Positions 44,749 through 54,242 of a DNA stretch of 64,000 bases are shown here, piece after piece. The notes below the pieces were generated by a model, which did no database searches, was not told the DNA's origin, and worked only from the letters and a program-made list of their open reading frames with translations. Numbering within the stretch: the first letter of the stretch is position 1; the number at the start of each line of letters is the position of its first letter. Source of the DNA: Sphingomonas gilva (GTDB lineage Bacteria > Pseudomonadota > Alphaproteobacteria > Sphingomonadales > Sphingomonadaceae); the NCBI RefSeq assembly GCF_003515075.1, contig NZ_QWLV01000003.1, positions 1 to 64,000 of the forward strand, given 5' to 3'. A program made the position numbers and the translations under genes.

Positions 44749-45177
44749 ATGCGTGTGATGGTATTCGTGAAGGCGACCGAGGACAGCGAGACGGGCGTCA
44801 TCGGCGCCCAGCATGCCGAGATGTTCGAGGCGATGGGCAAGTATAACGACGAGCTCGTCAAGGCCGGCATCATGCTTGGCGGCGACGGCCTCAAGCCGTC
44901 CAGCCACGGCAAGCGGGTGGCGTTCGACGGCCCGAGCCGCACCGTGATCGATGGTCCGTTCGCCGAGACCCGCGAGCTGGTCGCCGGCTACTGGCTGTGG
45001 GAGGTCAAGGACATGGACGAGGCGGTCGCCTGGGTGAAGCGCTGCCCGAACCCGATGTTGGGGCCGAGCGAGATCGAAATCCGGCCGCTCTATGAAATGG
45101 AAGATTTCGGCGAGGCCCTGACGCCCGAGGCGACCGCGATCCATGATCGCGTCCGTGACCAGCTCGAGGGTCGCTGA
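44749..45177 (+). CDS. YCII/DGPF domain protein
   Basis: This 142-residue protein of the YCII-related group has the DGPF signature (VIDGPFAETRELVAGYWLWEV, given in shorter form as IDGPFAETREL, residues about 72-82). AAGGAGA lies 7 nt before the ATG at 44749; the frame is open upstream without a ribosome site. DGPF proteins are the standard neighbours and probable targets of ECF42 sigma factors. Their biochemical role is not established. A matching promoter lies just upstream. Confidence 0.88.
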   Translation: MRVMVFVKATEDSETGVIGAQHAEMFEAMGKYNDELVKAGIMLGGDGLKPSSHGKRVAFDGPSRTVIDGPFAETRELVAGYWLWEVKDMDEAVAWVKRCPNPMLGPSEIEIRPLYEMEDFGEALTPEATAIHDRVRDQLEGR

Positions 45178-45231
45178 ACCGAGCGCCCCGCCCCGCTTGC
45201 CTTGTCGGGACAATTTACGGACAAGGCAGGC

Positions 45232-46491
45232 ATGGCGGCGGCGACCGAAACCCACCAGGCGATCGAGGCGGTTTTCCGGATCGAACGGGCCAGACTCATC
45301 GCGGGCCTGGCCCGGATGGTGCGCGATGTCGACAAGGCCGAGGAACTCGCGCAGGACGCCCTGGTCATTGCGCTGGCCGAATGGCCGAAGACCGGCGTGC
45401 CGAACAATCCGGGCGCTTGGCTGATGGCTGCGGCGAAGCGCCGCGCCATCGACGGCATCCGCCACGACAGGATGCGGACCCGCAAACATACGGAGATCGC
45501 CAGCGACCTGGACCACGAACGCGACACGAGCGTCGAGACGCTGGAAGCGGCCATGGACGACGATATCGGCGACGAGCTGCTGGGACTGATCTTCACCGCC
45601 TGCCATCCGATCATTTCGGCCGAGGCGCGCGCGGCGCTGACCCTGCGTCTGATCGGCGGCCTCACCACCGATGAGATCGCCCGCGCCTTCCTCTCCGCCG
45701 AGCCGACGATCGCCCAGCGGATCGTTCGGGCCAAGAAGGCGATCGGCAAGGCCGGCCTCGCCTTCGAAGTGCCGCGTGGGGCCGAGCGCGCGGGGCGCGT
45801 CGCCTCGGTGCTCGAAGTCATCTACCTCATCTTCAACGAGGGTTATGCGGCGACCGCCGGCGAGGACCTGATCCGCCCCTCGCTATGCGCAGAGGCGCAG
45901 CGGCTGGGCCGCATCCTGGCCGCGCTGATGCCGGACGAGCCCGAGGTCCTCGGCCTGCTCGCGCTGATGGAGATCCAGGCCTCACGCCTGGCCGCGCGCG
46001 TCGATGCGGGCGGAGCGCCGGTCCCGCTCCCCAGCCAGAATCGCGCCCGCTGGGACCAGCTGTTGATCCGCCGCGGCCTGGCGGCGCTGGACCGTGCCGA
46101 GGTTCTGGGCGACGGGCCATATGTTCTGCAGGCCGCGATAGCCGCCTGCCATGCCCGGGCGCGCCGCGCGGACGACACCGATTGGAGGCGTATCGCGGGA
46201 TTGTACGATCTCCTGCGCGAGCGGATGCCGTCGCCAGTCGTCGAGCTCAACCGCGCGGTGGCGCACAGCATGGCGTTCGGCCCCGAAGCCGGGCTGCAGC
46301 TGGCCGACGCGATCGCCGAGGATGCGGCGCTGCGCAACTATGCGCCGCTGCCGGCCGCGCGGGGCGATTTCCTGTTTCGCGCGGGACGGCTGGAAGAGGC
46401 GAAAATCCAGTTCGAGCGGGCGGCCGGATATTCCCGCAACGCCCGCGAACGGACCTTCCTGCTGGAGCGGGCGCTGGCTTGTGATAGCTGA
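45232..46491 (+). CDS. ECF42-type RNA polymerase sigma factor with C-terminal TPR-like extension
   Basis: This 419-residue protein has sigma region 2 (about residues 15-80, DVDKAEELAQDALVIAL), region 4 (about 110-175, LRLIGGLTTDEIARAF) and a long extension with YLIFNEGYAATAG and helical TPR-like repeats to the C-terminus. The extension replaces an anti-sigma partner in the ECF42 group and is required for activity in studied members. No anti-sigma gene is nearby. ATG 45232 is preferred; a TTG at 45202 lacks support. The gene follows the DGPF gene by 54 nt. Confidence 0.9.
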   Translation: MAAATETHQAIEAVFRIERARLIAGLARMVRDVDKAEELAQDALVIALAEWPKTGVPNNPGAWLMAAAKRRAIDGIRHDRMRTRKHTEIASDLDHERDTSVETLEAAMDDDIGDELLGLIFTACHPIISAEARAALTLRLIGGLTTDEIARAFLSAEPTIAQRIVRAKKAIGKAGLAFEVPRGAERAGRVASVLEVIYLIFNEGYAATAGEDLIRPSLCAEAQRLGRILAALMPDEPEVLGLLALMEIQASRLAARVDAGGAPVPLPSQNRARWDQLLIRRGLAALDRAEVLGDGPYVLQAAIAACHARARRADDTDWRRIAGLYDLLRERMPSPVVELNRAVAHSMAFGPEAGLQLADAIAEDAALRNYAPLPAARGDFLFRAGRLEEAKIQFERAAGYSRNARERTFLLERALACDS

Positions 46492-46599
46492 AAAGCGATC
46501 GTCTCACCCTGGATTCGAACGGATTAGATCGAATTTGGCGTTGACCGCCCGCTATTCGTGGTATCGATGCGAAGGCGACAGCATGGAACGGCGGAGGAC

Positions 46600-47067
46600 A
46601 TGAAGACCGAAGACCCGCGCATCGGGCGCGTTCGCGCCCTCGCCGCGGCTTATCACGCGCCGGACGGGCTGCTGCCGCTGCTGCACGATGTCCAGGCGGC
46701 GTTCGGCCATATCGACGACATCTTCGTGCCGGCCATTGCCGAGGCGTTGAACCTCAGCCGCGCCGAGGTGCACGGCGTGATCACCTTCTATCACGATTTC
46801 CGCCGCGTGCCGGCGGGGCGGCATGTCGTCCGCCTGTGCCGGGCGGAGGCGTGCCAGGCGCGTGGCGCCCGCGCGATCGAAGCGGCGGCTGTCGAACGGC
46901 TGGGGGTGGCGATGGGCGCGACGCGCGCCGATGGCGCGGTGACGCTGGAGCCGGTCTATTGCCTGGGCATGTGCGCGACCGGCCCCAACGCCCTGGTCGA
47001 CGGCGTGCCGGTATCGCGCATCGACGGCGCCCGGCTGGACAGGTTGGCCGCGGAGATCCTGGCGTGA
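46600..47067 (+). CDS. fdsG: NAD-dependent formate dehydrogenase gamma subunit
   Basis: This 155-residue NuoE-like subunit binds a [2Fe-2S] cluster through cysteines in LCRAEACQA and YCLGMCATGPNA. It passes electrons within the soluble formate dehydrogenase complex. The block HGVITFYHDFR is conserved in the family. ATG 46600 follows GGAGG at short spacing; an in-frame ATG at 46567 is an alternative. It is the first gene of a seven-gene operon; the stop and the fdsB start share one base (TGATG). Confidence 0.93.
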   Translation: MKTEDPRIGRVRALAAAYHAPDGLLPLLHDVQAAFGHIDDIFVPAIAEALNLSRAEVHGVITFYHDFRRVPAGRHVVRLCRAEACQARGARAIEAAAVERLGVAMGATRADGAVTLEPVYCLGMCATGPNALVDGVPVSRIDGARLDRLAAEILA

Positions 47068-48551
47068 TGCGCGCCTTCGTCAGCCGCGACATGGCCTCGG
47101 TCGGGCTCGGCGCGGACGAGGTCGCGGCGGCCCTGATCGCGGCAGGCGTCGAGGTGGTGCGCACCGGCAGCCGCGGGCTGTTCCGTATCGAGCCGCTGGT
47201 CGAGATCGAAACGCCGGATGGCCGCGTCGGTTGCGGCCCGGTCGCGGCCGACGAGGTCGCGGCGGTGATCGACGGCACGCATCGCAACCGCATCGGCGAT
47301 GTCGCGAAACTGCCCTTCTTCGCTTCGCAACAGCGTTTCACCTTCGCGCGGTGCGGCATCGTCGATCCGCTCAGCCTCGCCGATTATGCCGCGCATGGCG
47401 GTTGGATCGGGCTCGACCGCGCGCGGCGCGCTCCCCCTGCCGAGGTCGTCGCCATGGTGCGCGAAAGCGGCCTGCGCGGGCGAGGCGGGGCGGGCTTTTC
47501 GACCGGGATAAAATGGCAGACCGCGCTCGACGCGCCGGGGGACGCCAAGTTCATCGTCTGCAACGCCGATGAGGGCGACAGCGGCACCTTCGCCGACAGG
47601 ATGCTGATGGAGGGCGATCCCTTCTGCCTGATCGAGGGCATGGCGATCGCCGGGCACGCGGTCGGCGCGGCGCGCGGCTATGTCTACATCCGGTCCGAAT
47701 ATCCCTTCGCGATCGAGACGATGCGCGCGGCGATCGCCCTTGCGGCGGAACGGATCGCGCCGTTCGCGCTGGAGGTCCGCGTCGGCGCGGGCGCCTATGT
47801 CTGCGGCGAGGAGACCGCGCTGCTCGATTCGATCGAGGGCAAGCGCGGCCAGGTGCGCGCCAAGCCGCCCCTCCCCGCCATCGCCGGTCTGTTCGGCAAA
47901 CCCACGGTGATCAACAACGTCCTGACGCTGGCCGCGGTCCCCTTCATCCTCGCAAACGGCGCGGAAGCCTATGCGGCGATCGGCTTCGGCAGGTCGCGCG
48001 GCACCATGCCGGTCCAGCTTGCCGGCAATGTCCGCAACGGCGGGCTCTACGAGATCGGCTTCGGCGTCACGCTGGGCGAGCTGGTCGACGATGTGGGCGG
48101 AGGCACCGAAAGCGGCCGACCGGTGCGCGCGGTGCAGGTCGGCGGGCCGCTCGGCGCCTATTTCCCGGCCTCGATGTTCGACCTGCCGTTCGACTATGAA
48201 GCGTTCGCCGCGGCGGGCGGGCTGATCGGCCATGCCGGCGTGACCGTGTTCGACGACGGCGTCGACATGATGCGCATGGCGCGTTTCGCGATGGAGTTCT
48301 GCGCCGCCGAAAGCTGCGGCAAATGCACGCCCTGCCGGATCGGATCGACGCGCGGGGTCGAGACGCTCGACCGCATCATCGCGGGCGACCGCCCCGACGA
48401 GAATGTCGCGCTGCTGCGCGATCTGTGCGATACCATGCGTCACGGCTCGCTCTGCGCGCTCGGAGGCTTCACCCCCTTCCCCGTGCTGAGCGCGCTCGAT
48501 CATTTCGGTGAGGATTTCGGCGCGGCGGATATCGCCGGTCCGGTGGAGTAG
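47067..48551 (+). CDS. fdsB: NAD-dependent formate dehydrogenase beta subunit
   Basis: This 494-residue NuoF-like subunit carries FMN and reduces NAD+. A short thioredoxin-like N-terminal part is followed by the FMN/NAD domain (GLRGRGGAGFSTGIKW, about residues 138-153; CNADEGDSGTFADR) and the [4Fe-4S] motif ESCGKCTPCRIGS near 420 with a fourth Cys in SLCALGG. It forms the NADH-producing end of the complex. TGATG overlap couples it to fdsG; fdsA begins 4 nt after its stop. Confidence 0.96.
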   Translation: MRAFVSRDMASVGLGADEVAAALIAAGVEVVRTGSRGLFRIEPLVEIETPDGRVGCGPVAADEVAAVIDGTHRNRIGDVAKLPFFASQQRFTFARCGIVDPLSLADYAAHGGWIGLDRARRAPPAEVVAMVRESGLRGRGGAGFSTGIKWQTALDAPGDAKFIVCNADEGDSGTFADRMLMEGDPFCLIEGMAIAGHAVGAARGYVYIRSEYPFAIETMRAAIALAAERIAPFALEVRVGAGAYVCGEETALLDSIEGKRGQVRAKPPLPAIAGLFGKPTVINNVLTLAAVPFILANGAEAYAAIGFGRSRGTMPVQLAGNVRNGGLYEIGFGVTLGELVDDVGGGTESGRPVRAVQVGGPLGAYFPASMFDLPFDYEAFAAAGGLIGHAGVTVFDDGVDMMRMARFAMEFCAAESCGKCTPCRIGSTRGVETLDRIIAGDRPDENVALLRDLCDTMRHGSLCALGGFTPFPVLSALDHFGEDFGAADIAGPVE

Positions 48552-48555
48552 CGGC

Positions 48556-51393
48556 ATGGCATGGCGTGGCGAGATCGATCTGGGCACACCGCCGGCCGTC
48601 TCGCAGGCGATGGTGACATTGACCATCGACGGCCGGCGCGTGACCGTGCCCGAGGGCACTTCGCTGATGCGCGCGGCGGCGCTGATCGGAACGAGCATTC
48701 CCAAGCTCTGCGCGACCGACAGCCTGGAGGCCTTCGGATCGTGCCGGTTGTGCCTGGTCGAGATCGACGGCCGCGCCGGCTATCCCGCGTCGTGCACCAC
48801 CCCCGCGGCGCAAGGCATGGCGGTGCGCACCCAGACCGACCGGCTGAAGCAGCTGCGCAAGGGCGTGATGGAGCTCTATATCTCCGATCATCCGCTCGAT
48901 TGCCTGACCTGCGCGGCGAACGGCGATTGCGAACTGCAGGACCAGGCCGGCGCGGTGGGCCTGCGCGCGGTGCGCTACGGCGACGGCGCCAATCATCTCG
49001 ATCAGGCCAAGGACAGCTCCAACCCCTATTTCGATTTCGATCCGTCGAAATGCATCGTCTGCTCGCGCTGCGTGCGCGCCTGCGACGAGGTGCAGGGGAC
49101 CTTCGCGCTGACGATCGAGGGCATGGGTTTCGCCAGCAAGGTCTCGCCCAGCCAGTCCGAGCCGTTCTTCTCCAGCGAATGCGTTTCGTGCGGCGCCTGC
49201 GTGCAGGCCTGCCCCACCGCGACGCTGATCGAGAAGAAGGTCGCCGAGACCGGCACGCCCGACCGCTTCGAGGTGACGACCTGCGCCTATTGCGGGGTCG
49301 GCTGCACCTTCCGCGCCGAGATGCGCGGCGAGGAGCTGGTCCGGATGGTGCCCTGGAAGGAGGGCAAGGCCAATCGCGGGCACAGCTGCGTCAAGGGCCG
49401 CTTCGCCTGGGGCTACGCCAATCACCGCGAGCGCATCCTTTCGCCGATGATCCGCGCCTCGATCGACGATCCCTGGCGCGAGGTGGGCTGGGACGAGGCG
49501 ATCGCCCACACCGCGTCCGAATTCCGCCGCATCCAGGCCGAGCACGGCAAGCGCGCGATCGGCGGCATCACCTCCAGCCGCTGCACCAACGAGGAGACCT
49601 TCCTCGTCCAGAAGCTGGTCCGCGCCGGGTTCGGCAACAACAATGTCGATACCTGCGCGCGCGTCTGCCATTCGCCGACCGGCTACGGCCTGAAGACCGC
49701 GTTCGGCACCTCGGCGGGCACGCAGGATTTCGACAGCGTGATGGCGGCCGACACCATCATCCTGATCGGCGCGAACCCCACCGACGGCCATCCCGTGTTC
49801 GCCAGCCGTTTGAAACAGCGGCTGCGCCAGGGTGCGAAGCTGATCGTCATCGATCCGCGCCGCATCGACATCGTCCGTTCGCCGCATGTCGAGGCGGCGC
49901 ACCATCTGCCGCTGCGACCCGGCACCAATGTCGCGGTGCTGACGGCGGTGGCGCATGTCATCGTCACGGAAGGGCTGGTGGACGAGGATTTCGTGCGCGA
50001 TCGCTGCGACCGGGCCGAGTTCGACGACTGGGCCGCCTTCGTCGCCGATCCGCGCCACAGCCCCGAAGCAACCGAAAGCCTGACGACGGTGCCCGCCGAG
50101 AGCGTCCGCGCCGCCGCGCGGCTCTATGCCAAAGGCGGCAACGGCGCGATCTATTACGGCCTGGGCGTGACCGAGCACAGCCAGGGATCGACGACCGTGC
50201 TCGCCATCGCCAACCTGGCCATGGCGACGGGCAATCTCGGCCGCGCGGGCGTCGGCGTGAACCCGCTGCGGGGCCAGAACAACGTCCAGGGATCGTGCGA
50301 CATGGGCAGCTTCCCGCACGAGCTGTCGGGCTATCGCCATGTTTCCGACGACGCCGCGCGCGCGATGTTCCGCGCGCTGTGGGGCGCCGATATCGACCAC
50401 GAACCGGGCCTGCGCATCCCCAACATGCTCGGCGCCGCGATCGACGGCGAATTCAAGGCGCTCTACATCCAGGGCGAGGACATCCTCCAGTCCGATCCCG
50501 ACACGCGCCACGTCGCGGCTGGGCTCGCGGCGATGGAATGCGTCGTCGTCCAGGACCTGTTCCTCAACGAGACCGCCAATTACGCGCACGTCTTCCTGCC
50601 GGGCTCGACCTTCCTCGAGAAGAACGGCACCTTCACCAACGCCGAGCGCCGCATCCAGCGCGTGCGCAAGGTGATGCGGCCGCTGAACGGGCTGGAAGAC
50701 TGGGAGATCACGCAGAAGCTGGCGCAGGCGATAGGATATGCCATGGCCTATGATCACCCGTCGCAGATCATGGACGAGATCGCCGCGGTGACGCCGACCT
50801 TCGCCGGCGTCAGCTACGACCGGCTCGACGCGCTCGGCTCGATCCAGTGGCCGTGCAACGATGCGGCGCCCGAGGGGACGCCGGTCATGCATCTGGACGG
50901 CTTCGTGCGCGGCAAGGGCAAGTTCGTCCGCACCGAGTATGTCGCGACCGAGGAGCGCGCCGGCCCGCGCTTCCCGCTCTTGCTGACCACGGGCCGCATC
51001 CTCAGCCAGTATAATGTCGGCGCGCAGACGCGGCGGACCGAGAACAGCCGCTGGCATGACGAGGACCGGCTGGAGATCCATCCCCATGACGCCGAGCAGC
51101 GCGGCATCCTCGACGGCGACTGGGTCAAGGTCGCGAGCCGCGCGGGCGACACGACGCTGCGCGCGCTGGTGACCGACCGGGTGGCGCCGGGCGTGGTCTA
51201 CACCACCTTCCACCACCCGGCGACGCAGGCCAACGTCGTCACCACCGACAATTCGGACTGGGCGACCAACTGCCCCGAATACAAGGTGACCGCGGTGCAG
51301 GTCGGCCGGTCCAACGGGCCGACCGACTGGCAGGAGCGCTATGACGAGCGGTCACGCCGATCGCGGCGGATCGAAGGCGTCGCCGCCGAATGA
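48556..51393 (+). CDS. fdsA: Formate dehydrogenase alpha subunit (molybdenum/bis-MGD)
   Basis: This 945-residue catalytic subunit oxidises formate to CO2. N-terminal [2Fe-2S] domain (CATDSL...GSCRLC), His/Cys [4Fe-4S] block, two ferredoxin clusters ([11 protein letters not shown] and [11 protein letters not shown]), then the [4Fe-4S] molybdopterin domain (CAYCGVGC, about residue 245). The metal ligand is Cys371 in RVCHSPTG; it is encoded by TGC, so this is a Cys and not a selenocysteine enzyme. ATG 48556 has GGAG 8 nt upstream. The stop overlaps fdsD by ATGA. Confidence 0.97.
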   Translation: MAWRGEIDLGTPPAVSQAMVTLTIDGRRVTVPEGTSLMRAAALIGTSIPKLCATDSLEAFGSCRLCLVEIDGRAGYPASCTTPAAQGMAVRTQTDRLKQLRKGVMELYISDHPLDCLTCAANGDCELQDQAGAVGLRAVRYGDGANHLDQAKDSSNPYFDFDPSKCIVCSRCVRACDEVQGTFALTIEGMGFASKVSPSQSEPFFSSECVSCGACVQACPTATLIEKKVAETGTPDRFEVTTCAYCGVGCTFRAEMRGEELVRMVPWKEGKANRGHSCVKGRFAWGYANHRERILSPMIRASIDDPWREVGWDEAIAHTASEFRRIQAEHGKRAIGGITSSRCTNEETFLVQKLVRAGFGNNNVDTCARVCHSPTGYGLKTAFGTSAGTQDFDSVMAADTIILIGANPTDGHPVFASRLKQRLRQGAKLIVIDPRRIDIVRSPHVEAAHHLPLRPGTNVAVLTAVAHVIVTEGLVDEDFVRDRCDRAEFDDWAAFVADPRHSPEATESLTTVPAESVRAAARLYAKGGNGAIYYGLGVTEHSQGSTTVLAIANLAMATGNLGRAGVGVNPLRGQNNVQGSCDMGSFPHELSGYRHVSDDAARAMFRALWGADIDHEPGLRIPNMLGAAIDGEFKALYIQGEDILQSDPDTRHVAAGLAAMECVVVQDLFLNETANYAHVFLPGSTFLEKNGTFTNAERRIQRVRKVMRPLNGLEDWEITQKLAQAIGYAMAYDHPSQIMDEIAAVTPTFAGVSYDRLDALGSIQWPCNDAAPEGTPVMHLDGFVRGKGKFVRTEYVATEERAGPRFPLLLTTGRILSQYNVGAQTRRTENSRWHDEDRLEIHPHDAEQRGILDGDWVKVASRAGDTTLRALVTDRVAPGVVYTTFHHPATQANVVTTDNSDWATNCPEYKVTAVQVGRSNGPTDWQERYDERSRRSRRIEGVAAE

Positions 51394-51683
51394 GCGCGAC
51401 GACCGACAAGCTGGTGCGCATGGTCAACCAGATCGCGACCGAGTTCGAAGGGCAGCAGCCGGGCAACGCCGTCGCGGCGACCTGGGACCATCTCTGGCAT
51501 TTCTGGGACCCGCGCATGCGCGATCGCATCGTCACGCATCTCGATACCGGCGGCGAGGGCTTGTCAGCGACGAGCCGGGCGGCCATCGCACGCCTCGGAT
51601 CGCGCGCCGAGCCGCAATCGCAGACGCGCGCAACCGAATTCGGCGTCGATGCCGATGGCAATACCGAGAGCGACGCGGGATGA
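51390..51683 (+). CDS. fdsD: Formate dehydrogenase delta subunit
   Basis: This 97-residue protein has the family block [17 protein letters not shown] near the N-terminus and [14 protein letters not shown] in the middle. FdsD is a small non-cofactor subunit needed for maturation or stability of the soluble NAD-linked enzymes. It overlaps fdsA and the following flavoprotein gene by 4 nt each, so its expression is tied to both. Confidence 0.93.
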   Translation: MSATTDKLVRMVNQIATEFEGQQPGNAVAATWDHLWHFWDPRMRDRIVTHLDTGGEGLSATSRAAIARLGSRAEPQSQTRATEFGVDADGNTESDAG

Positions 51684-52933
51684 CGGACGAGGTTGTGGCG
51701 CGATACGACGTGCTGATCGTGGGGGCGGGGCATGGCGGGGCGCAGGCCGCGATCGCGCTCCGCCAGCGCAAGTTCGAAGGATCGATCGCGCTGATCGGCG
51801 ACGAGCCCGAGCCGCCCTATGAGCGGCCGCCGCTGTCCAAGGAATATCTGGCCGGCGACAAGCCGTTCGACCGCATCCTGATCCGTCCCCCGGCCTTCTG
51901 GGCCGAGCGCGACGTGACGCTGCTGCTGGGGCGGAAGGCGGTCGCGGTCGACCCGCAGGCGCGCGAGGTCCTGCTCGAGGACGGTGCGCGCATCGGCTAT
52001 GGCGCGCTGATCTGGGCGGCGGGGGGCGCCCCCCGCCGCCTTGTCTGCGCGGGGCATGATCTGGCGGGCGTCCACGCGGTGCGTTCGCGTACCGATGTCG
52101 ACCGCATGATCGCCGAGCTGCCCGGCACGAAGCGCGTGGTGGTGATCGGCGGCGGCTATATCGGGCTGGAGGCGGCGGCGGTGCTGACCAAACTCGGCAA
52201 GCCGGTGACCGTTCTCGAAGCGCAGGACCGCGTGCTCGCGCGCGTCGCCGGCGAGCCGCTGTCGCGCTTCTACGAGGCCGAGCACCGTGCCCAGGGCGTC
52301 GATCTTCGCACCAATGTGCTGGTGGAGTGCATCGAGGAACGGGACGGCGCCGCGACCGGCGTGCGGCTGGCCGACGGATCGGTGCTGGCCGCGGACATGG
52401 TGATCGTCGGCATCGGCATCGTCCCCGCAGTCGAGCCGCTGATCGCCGCGGGCGCGCAGGGCGGCAACGGCGTCGATGTCGATGCGCTGTGCCGCACCAG
52501 CCTCCCGGACATCTATGCGATCGGCGATTGCGCGGCGCATGAGAATGTCTTCGCCGGCGGCGCACGCATCCGGCTCGAATCGGTGCAGAACGCGACCGAC
52601 CAGGCGACGACCGTGGCCAAGGCGCTGACCGGAGCCGAGGAGCCCTATGCCGCGGTGCCGTGGTTCTGGTCCAACCAGTACGACCTGCGCCTGCAGACGG
52701 TGGGCCTGTCCGCCGGGCACGATCAGGTGGCGCTGCGCGGCGATCCGGCCGACCGCGCCTTCTCCCTGATCTATCTGCGCGACAGCCGCGTGATCGCGCT
52801 CGACTGCGTCAACGCCGTCCGCGACTATGTCCAGGGCCGCGCGCTGGTCCTGGCCGGCGCGAGGATCGATCCCGCGCTGCTCGCCGACGCGGCGGTGCCG
52901 CTCAAATCCCTGCTGGAGCCGGCGCCGGCATGA
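51680..52933 (+). CDS. FAD-dependent ferredoxin/rubredoxin-reductase-like oxidoreductase
   Basis: This 417-residue pyridine nucleotide-disulfide reductase-type flavoprotein has FAD motif [11 protein letters not shown] (about residues 14-24), NAD(P) motif [15 protein letters not shown] (about 154-168) and the second FAD motif [10 protein letters not shown] (about 280). The [11 protein letters not shown] block places it with ferredoxin reductases of monooxygenase systems. It has no redox-active disulfide. Being embedded between fdsD and fdhD with 4-nt overlaps is unusual and suggests exchange of electrons between NAD(P)H and a ferredoxin partner linked to formate oxidation. No ferredoxin gene lies in the operon. 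Confidence 0.9.
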   Translation: MTDEVVARYDVLIVGAGHGGAQAAIALRQRKFEGSIALIGDEPEPPYERPPLSKEYLAGDKPFDRILIRPPAFWAERDVTLLLGRKAVAVDPQAREVLLEDGARIGYGALIWAAGGAPRRLVCAGHDLAGVHAVRSRTDVDRMIAELPGTKRVVVIGGGYIGLEAAAVLTKLGKPVTVLEAQDRVLARVAGEPLSRFYEAEHRAQGVDLRTNVLVECIEERDGAATGVRLADGSVLAADMVIVGIGIVPAVEPLIAAGAQGGNGVDVDALCRTSLPDIYAIGDCAAHENVFAGGARIRLESVQNATDQATTVAKALTGAEEPYAAVPWFWSNQYDLRLQTVGLSAGHDQVALRGDPADRAFSLIYLRDSRVIALDCVNAVRDYVQGRALVLAGARIDPALLADAAVPLKSLLEPAPA

Positions 52934-53709
52934 CCGGATCGCGGCCGAGCGCTTTCCGGCGCGTCGCGAAGGACGGCGAGGCCGCCGACATCACGCGCGC
53001 GCTGGCGATCGAAGCGCCGATCGCGATCGAGTTCAACGGCATCGGCTATGCCGTGATGATGGCGACGCCCGCCGACCTGACCGATTTCGCCTATGGCTTC
53101 GCATCGAGCGAGCGACTGATCGCGGAGGTTGGCGACATCGTTTCAGTCGATCATCACCGCGCGGAGGCGGGCGATATCCTGCGCGTGACGCTGGCTTCGG
53201 CGCGGAGCGACATCCTGCTCGAACGCGTCCGCCACCGCGTGTCCGAATCGTCTTGTGGGCTGTGCGGCATCGAGAATCTCGAACAGGCGCTTCGCCCGCT
53301 GCCGCGCGTCACCGCGACGGTTGCGGCGGATGATGCGGCGATCTTCCGGGCGCTGGCGGCGCTCGACGGCCACCAGATGCTGAACCGCGCCACGAGCGCG
53401 GTCCATGCCGCCGCGCAATGCTCGGCCGATGGCGAGATCATCACCGTTCGCGAGGATGTCGGCCGCCATAACGCCTTCGACAAGCTGATCGGGGCGATGC
53501 TGCGCGCCGGCGCCCGGTGGGACGGCGGCTTCGCGCTGCTCTCCTCGCGCTGCTCCTACGAGCTGGTCGAGAAGGCAGCGTTGGCGAGTTGCCCGATGCT
53601 GGCGACGATTTCGGCGCCGACCACGCTCGCGGTGGAATGCGCGCGCGAGGCGAATATCCGCCTCGTCGCGCTCGCTCGTCCGGATGCGATGCTGGTGGCG
53701 ACCGCGTGA
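52930..53709 (+). CDS. fdhD: Formate dehydrogenase accessory sulfurtransferase
   Basis: This 259-residue protein transfers sulfur to the molybdenum cofactor before insertion into FdsA. The reactive CxxC is C109-G-L-C112 (SSCGLCGIE). The [15 protein letters not shown] and [12 protein letters not shown] blocks are typical. ATG 52930 overlaps the flavoprotein stop by 4 nt, and the gene ends in a GTGA overlap with mobA. Its presence in the operon supports dedicated maturation of the formate dehydrogenase. Confidence 0.95.
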   Translation: MTGSRPSAFRRVAKDGEAADITRALAIEAPIAIEFNGIGYAVMMATPADLTDFAYGFASSERLIAEVGDIVSVDHHRAEAGDILRVTLASARSDILLERVRHRVSESSCGLCGIENLEQALRPLPRVTATVAADDAAIFRALAALDGHQMLNRATSAVHAAAQCSADGEIITVREDVGRHNAFDKLIGAMLRAGARWDGGFALLSSRCSYELVEKAALASCPMLATISAPTTLAVECAREANIRLVALARPDAMLVATA

Positions 53710-54242
53710 GCCGCATCCTCGGCGCGATCCTGGCGGGCGGCGAATCGCGCCGCTTCGGCGCTGACAAGGCCGAGGCGCTGCTGGGCGGCCGCACGCTGAT
53801 CGAGCACGCCGAGCGCGCGATCGCACGGCAAGTCGATGCGACGATCATCGTCGGCCGCGGACCGATCGGCGACAGGCCGCATGCCGGGCTCGGTCCCCTG
53901 GGCGGACTCAACGCCGCGCTGCATCACGCCCGCGCGCACGGATTGGAGCTCGTCGCAAGCATCGGCTGCGACACGCCGGTCCTGCCCGCCGATCTGGTCG
54001 AGCGCCTGCATGGGGCCGGCGCGCCCTGCTATCTGGCGGCGATGCCGATCATCGGCCTGTGGCCCTCCGCGCTCGCCGATCGGCTGGACGCGCATCTCGC
54101 GCGCGGCCCGTCGCGGTCGATGCGAAGCTGGGCGGAGGCAGTCGGCGCCGCGCCGGTGACGCTCGATATCGCCATCGCCAACATCAACACGCCGGCGGAC
54201 CTCGCGGCGATCATCGCCGCGCACGAAAGGCATCGGGCTTGA
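53706..54242 (+). CDS. mobA: Molybdenum cofactor guanylyltransferase
   Basis: This 178-residue enzyme attaches GMP to molybdopterin to form the guanine dinucleotide cofactor used by FdsA. The nucleotide-binding loop LAGGESRRFGADKAE is at residues 9-23, and the metal-binding Asp is in IGCDTPVL. It starts with GTG 53706 within the fdhD stop (GTGA). The protein is at the short end for the family. Its last 32 nt overlap the convergent dctD gene. Confidence 0.92.
   Translation: MSRILGAILAGGESRRFGADKAEALLGGRTLIEHAERAIARQVDATIIVGRGPIGDRPHAGLGPLGGLNAALHHARAHGLELVASIGCDTPVLPADLVERLHGAGAPCYLAAMPIIGLWPSALADRLDAHLARGPSRSMRSWAEAVGAAPVTLDIAIANINTPADLAAIIAAHERHRA

Noticed and set aside
49666..49668. Selenocysteine in formate dehydrogenase
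   Set aside because: The active-site codon is TGC (Cys), not TGA.
48469..51216. Very long antisense reading frames (also 209-2242, 8715-11075, 11085-13355, 21704-24415 and 59181-61826 on the strand opposite to the genes)
   Set aside because: They mirror high-GC coding sequence on the other strand, have Arg/Ala/His/Asp-rich composition without domains, and lack ribosome sites. The sense-strand genes in each case have clear families.
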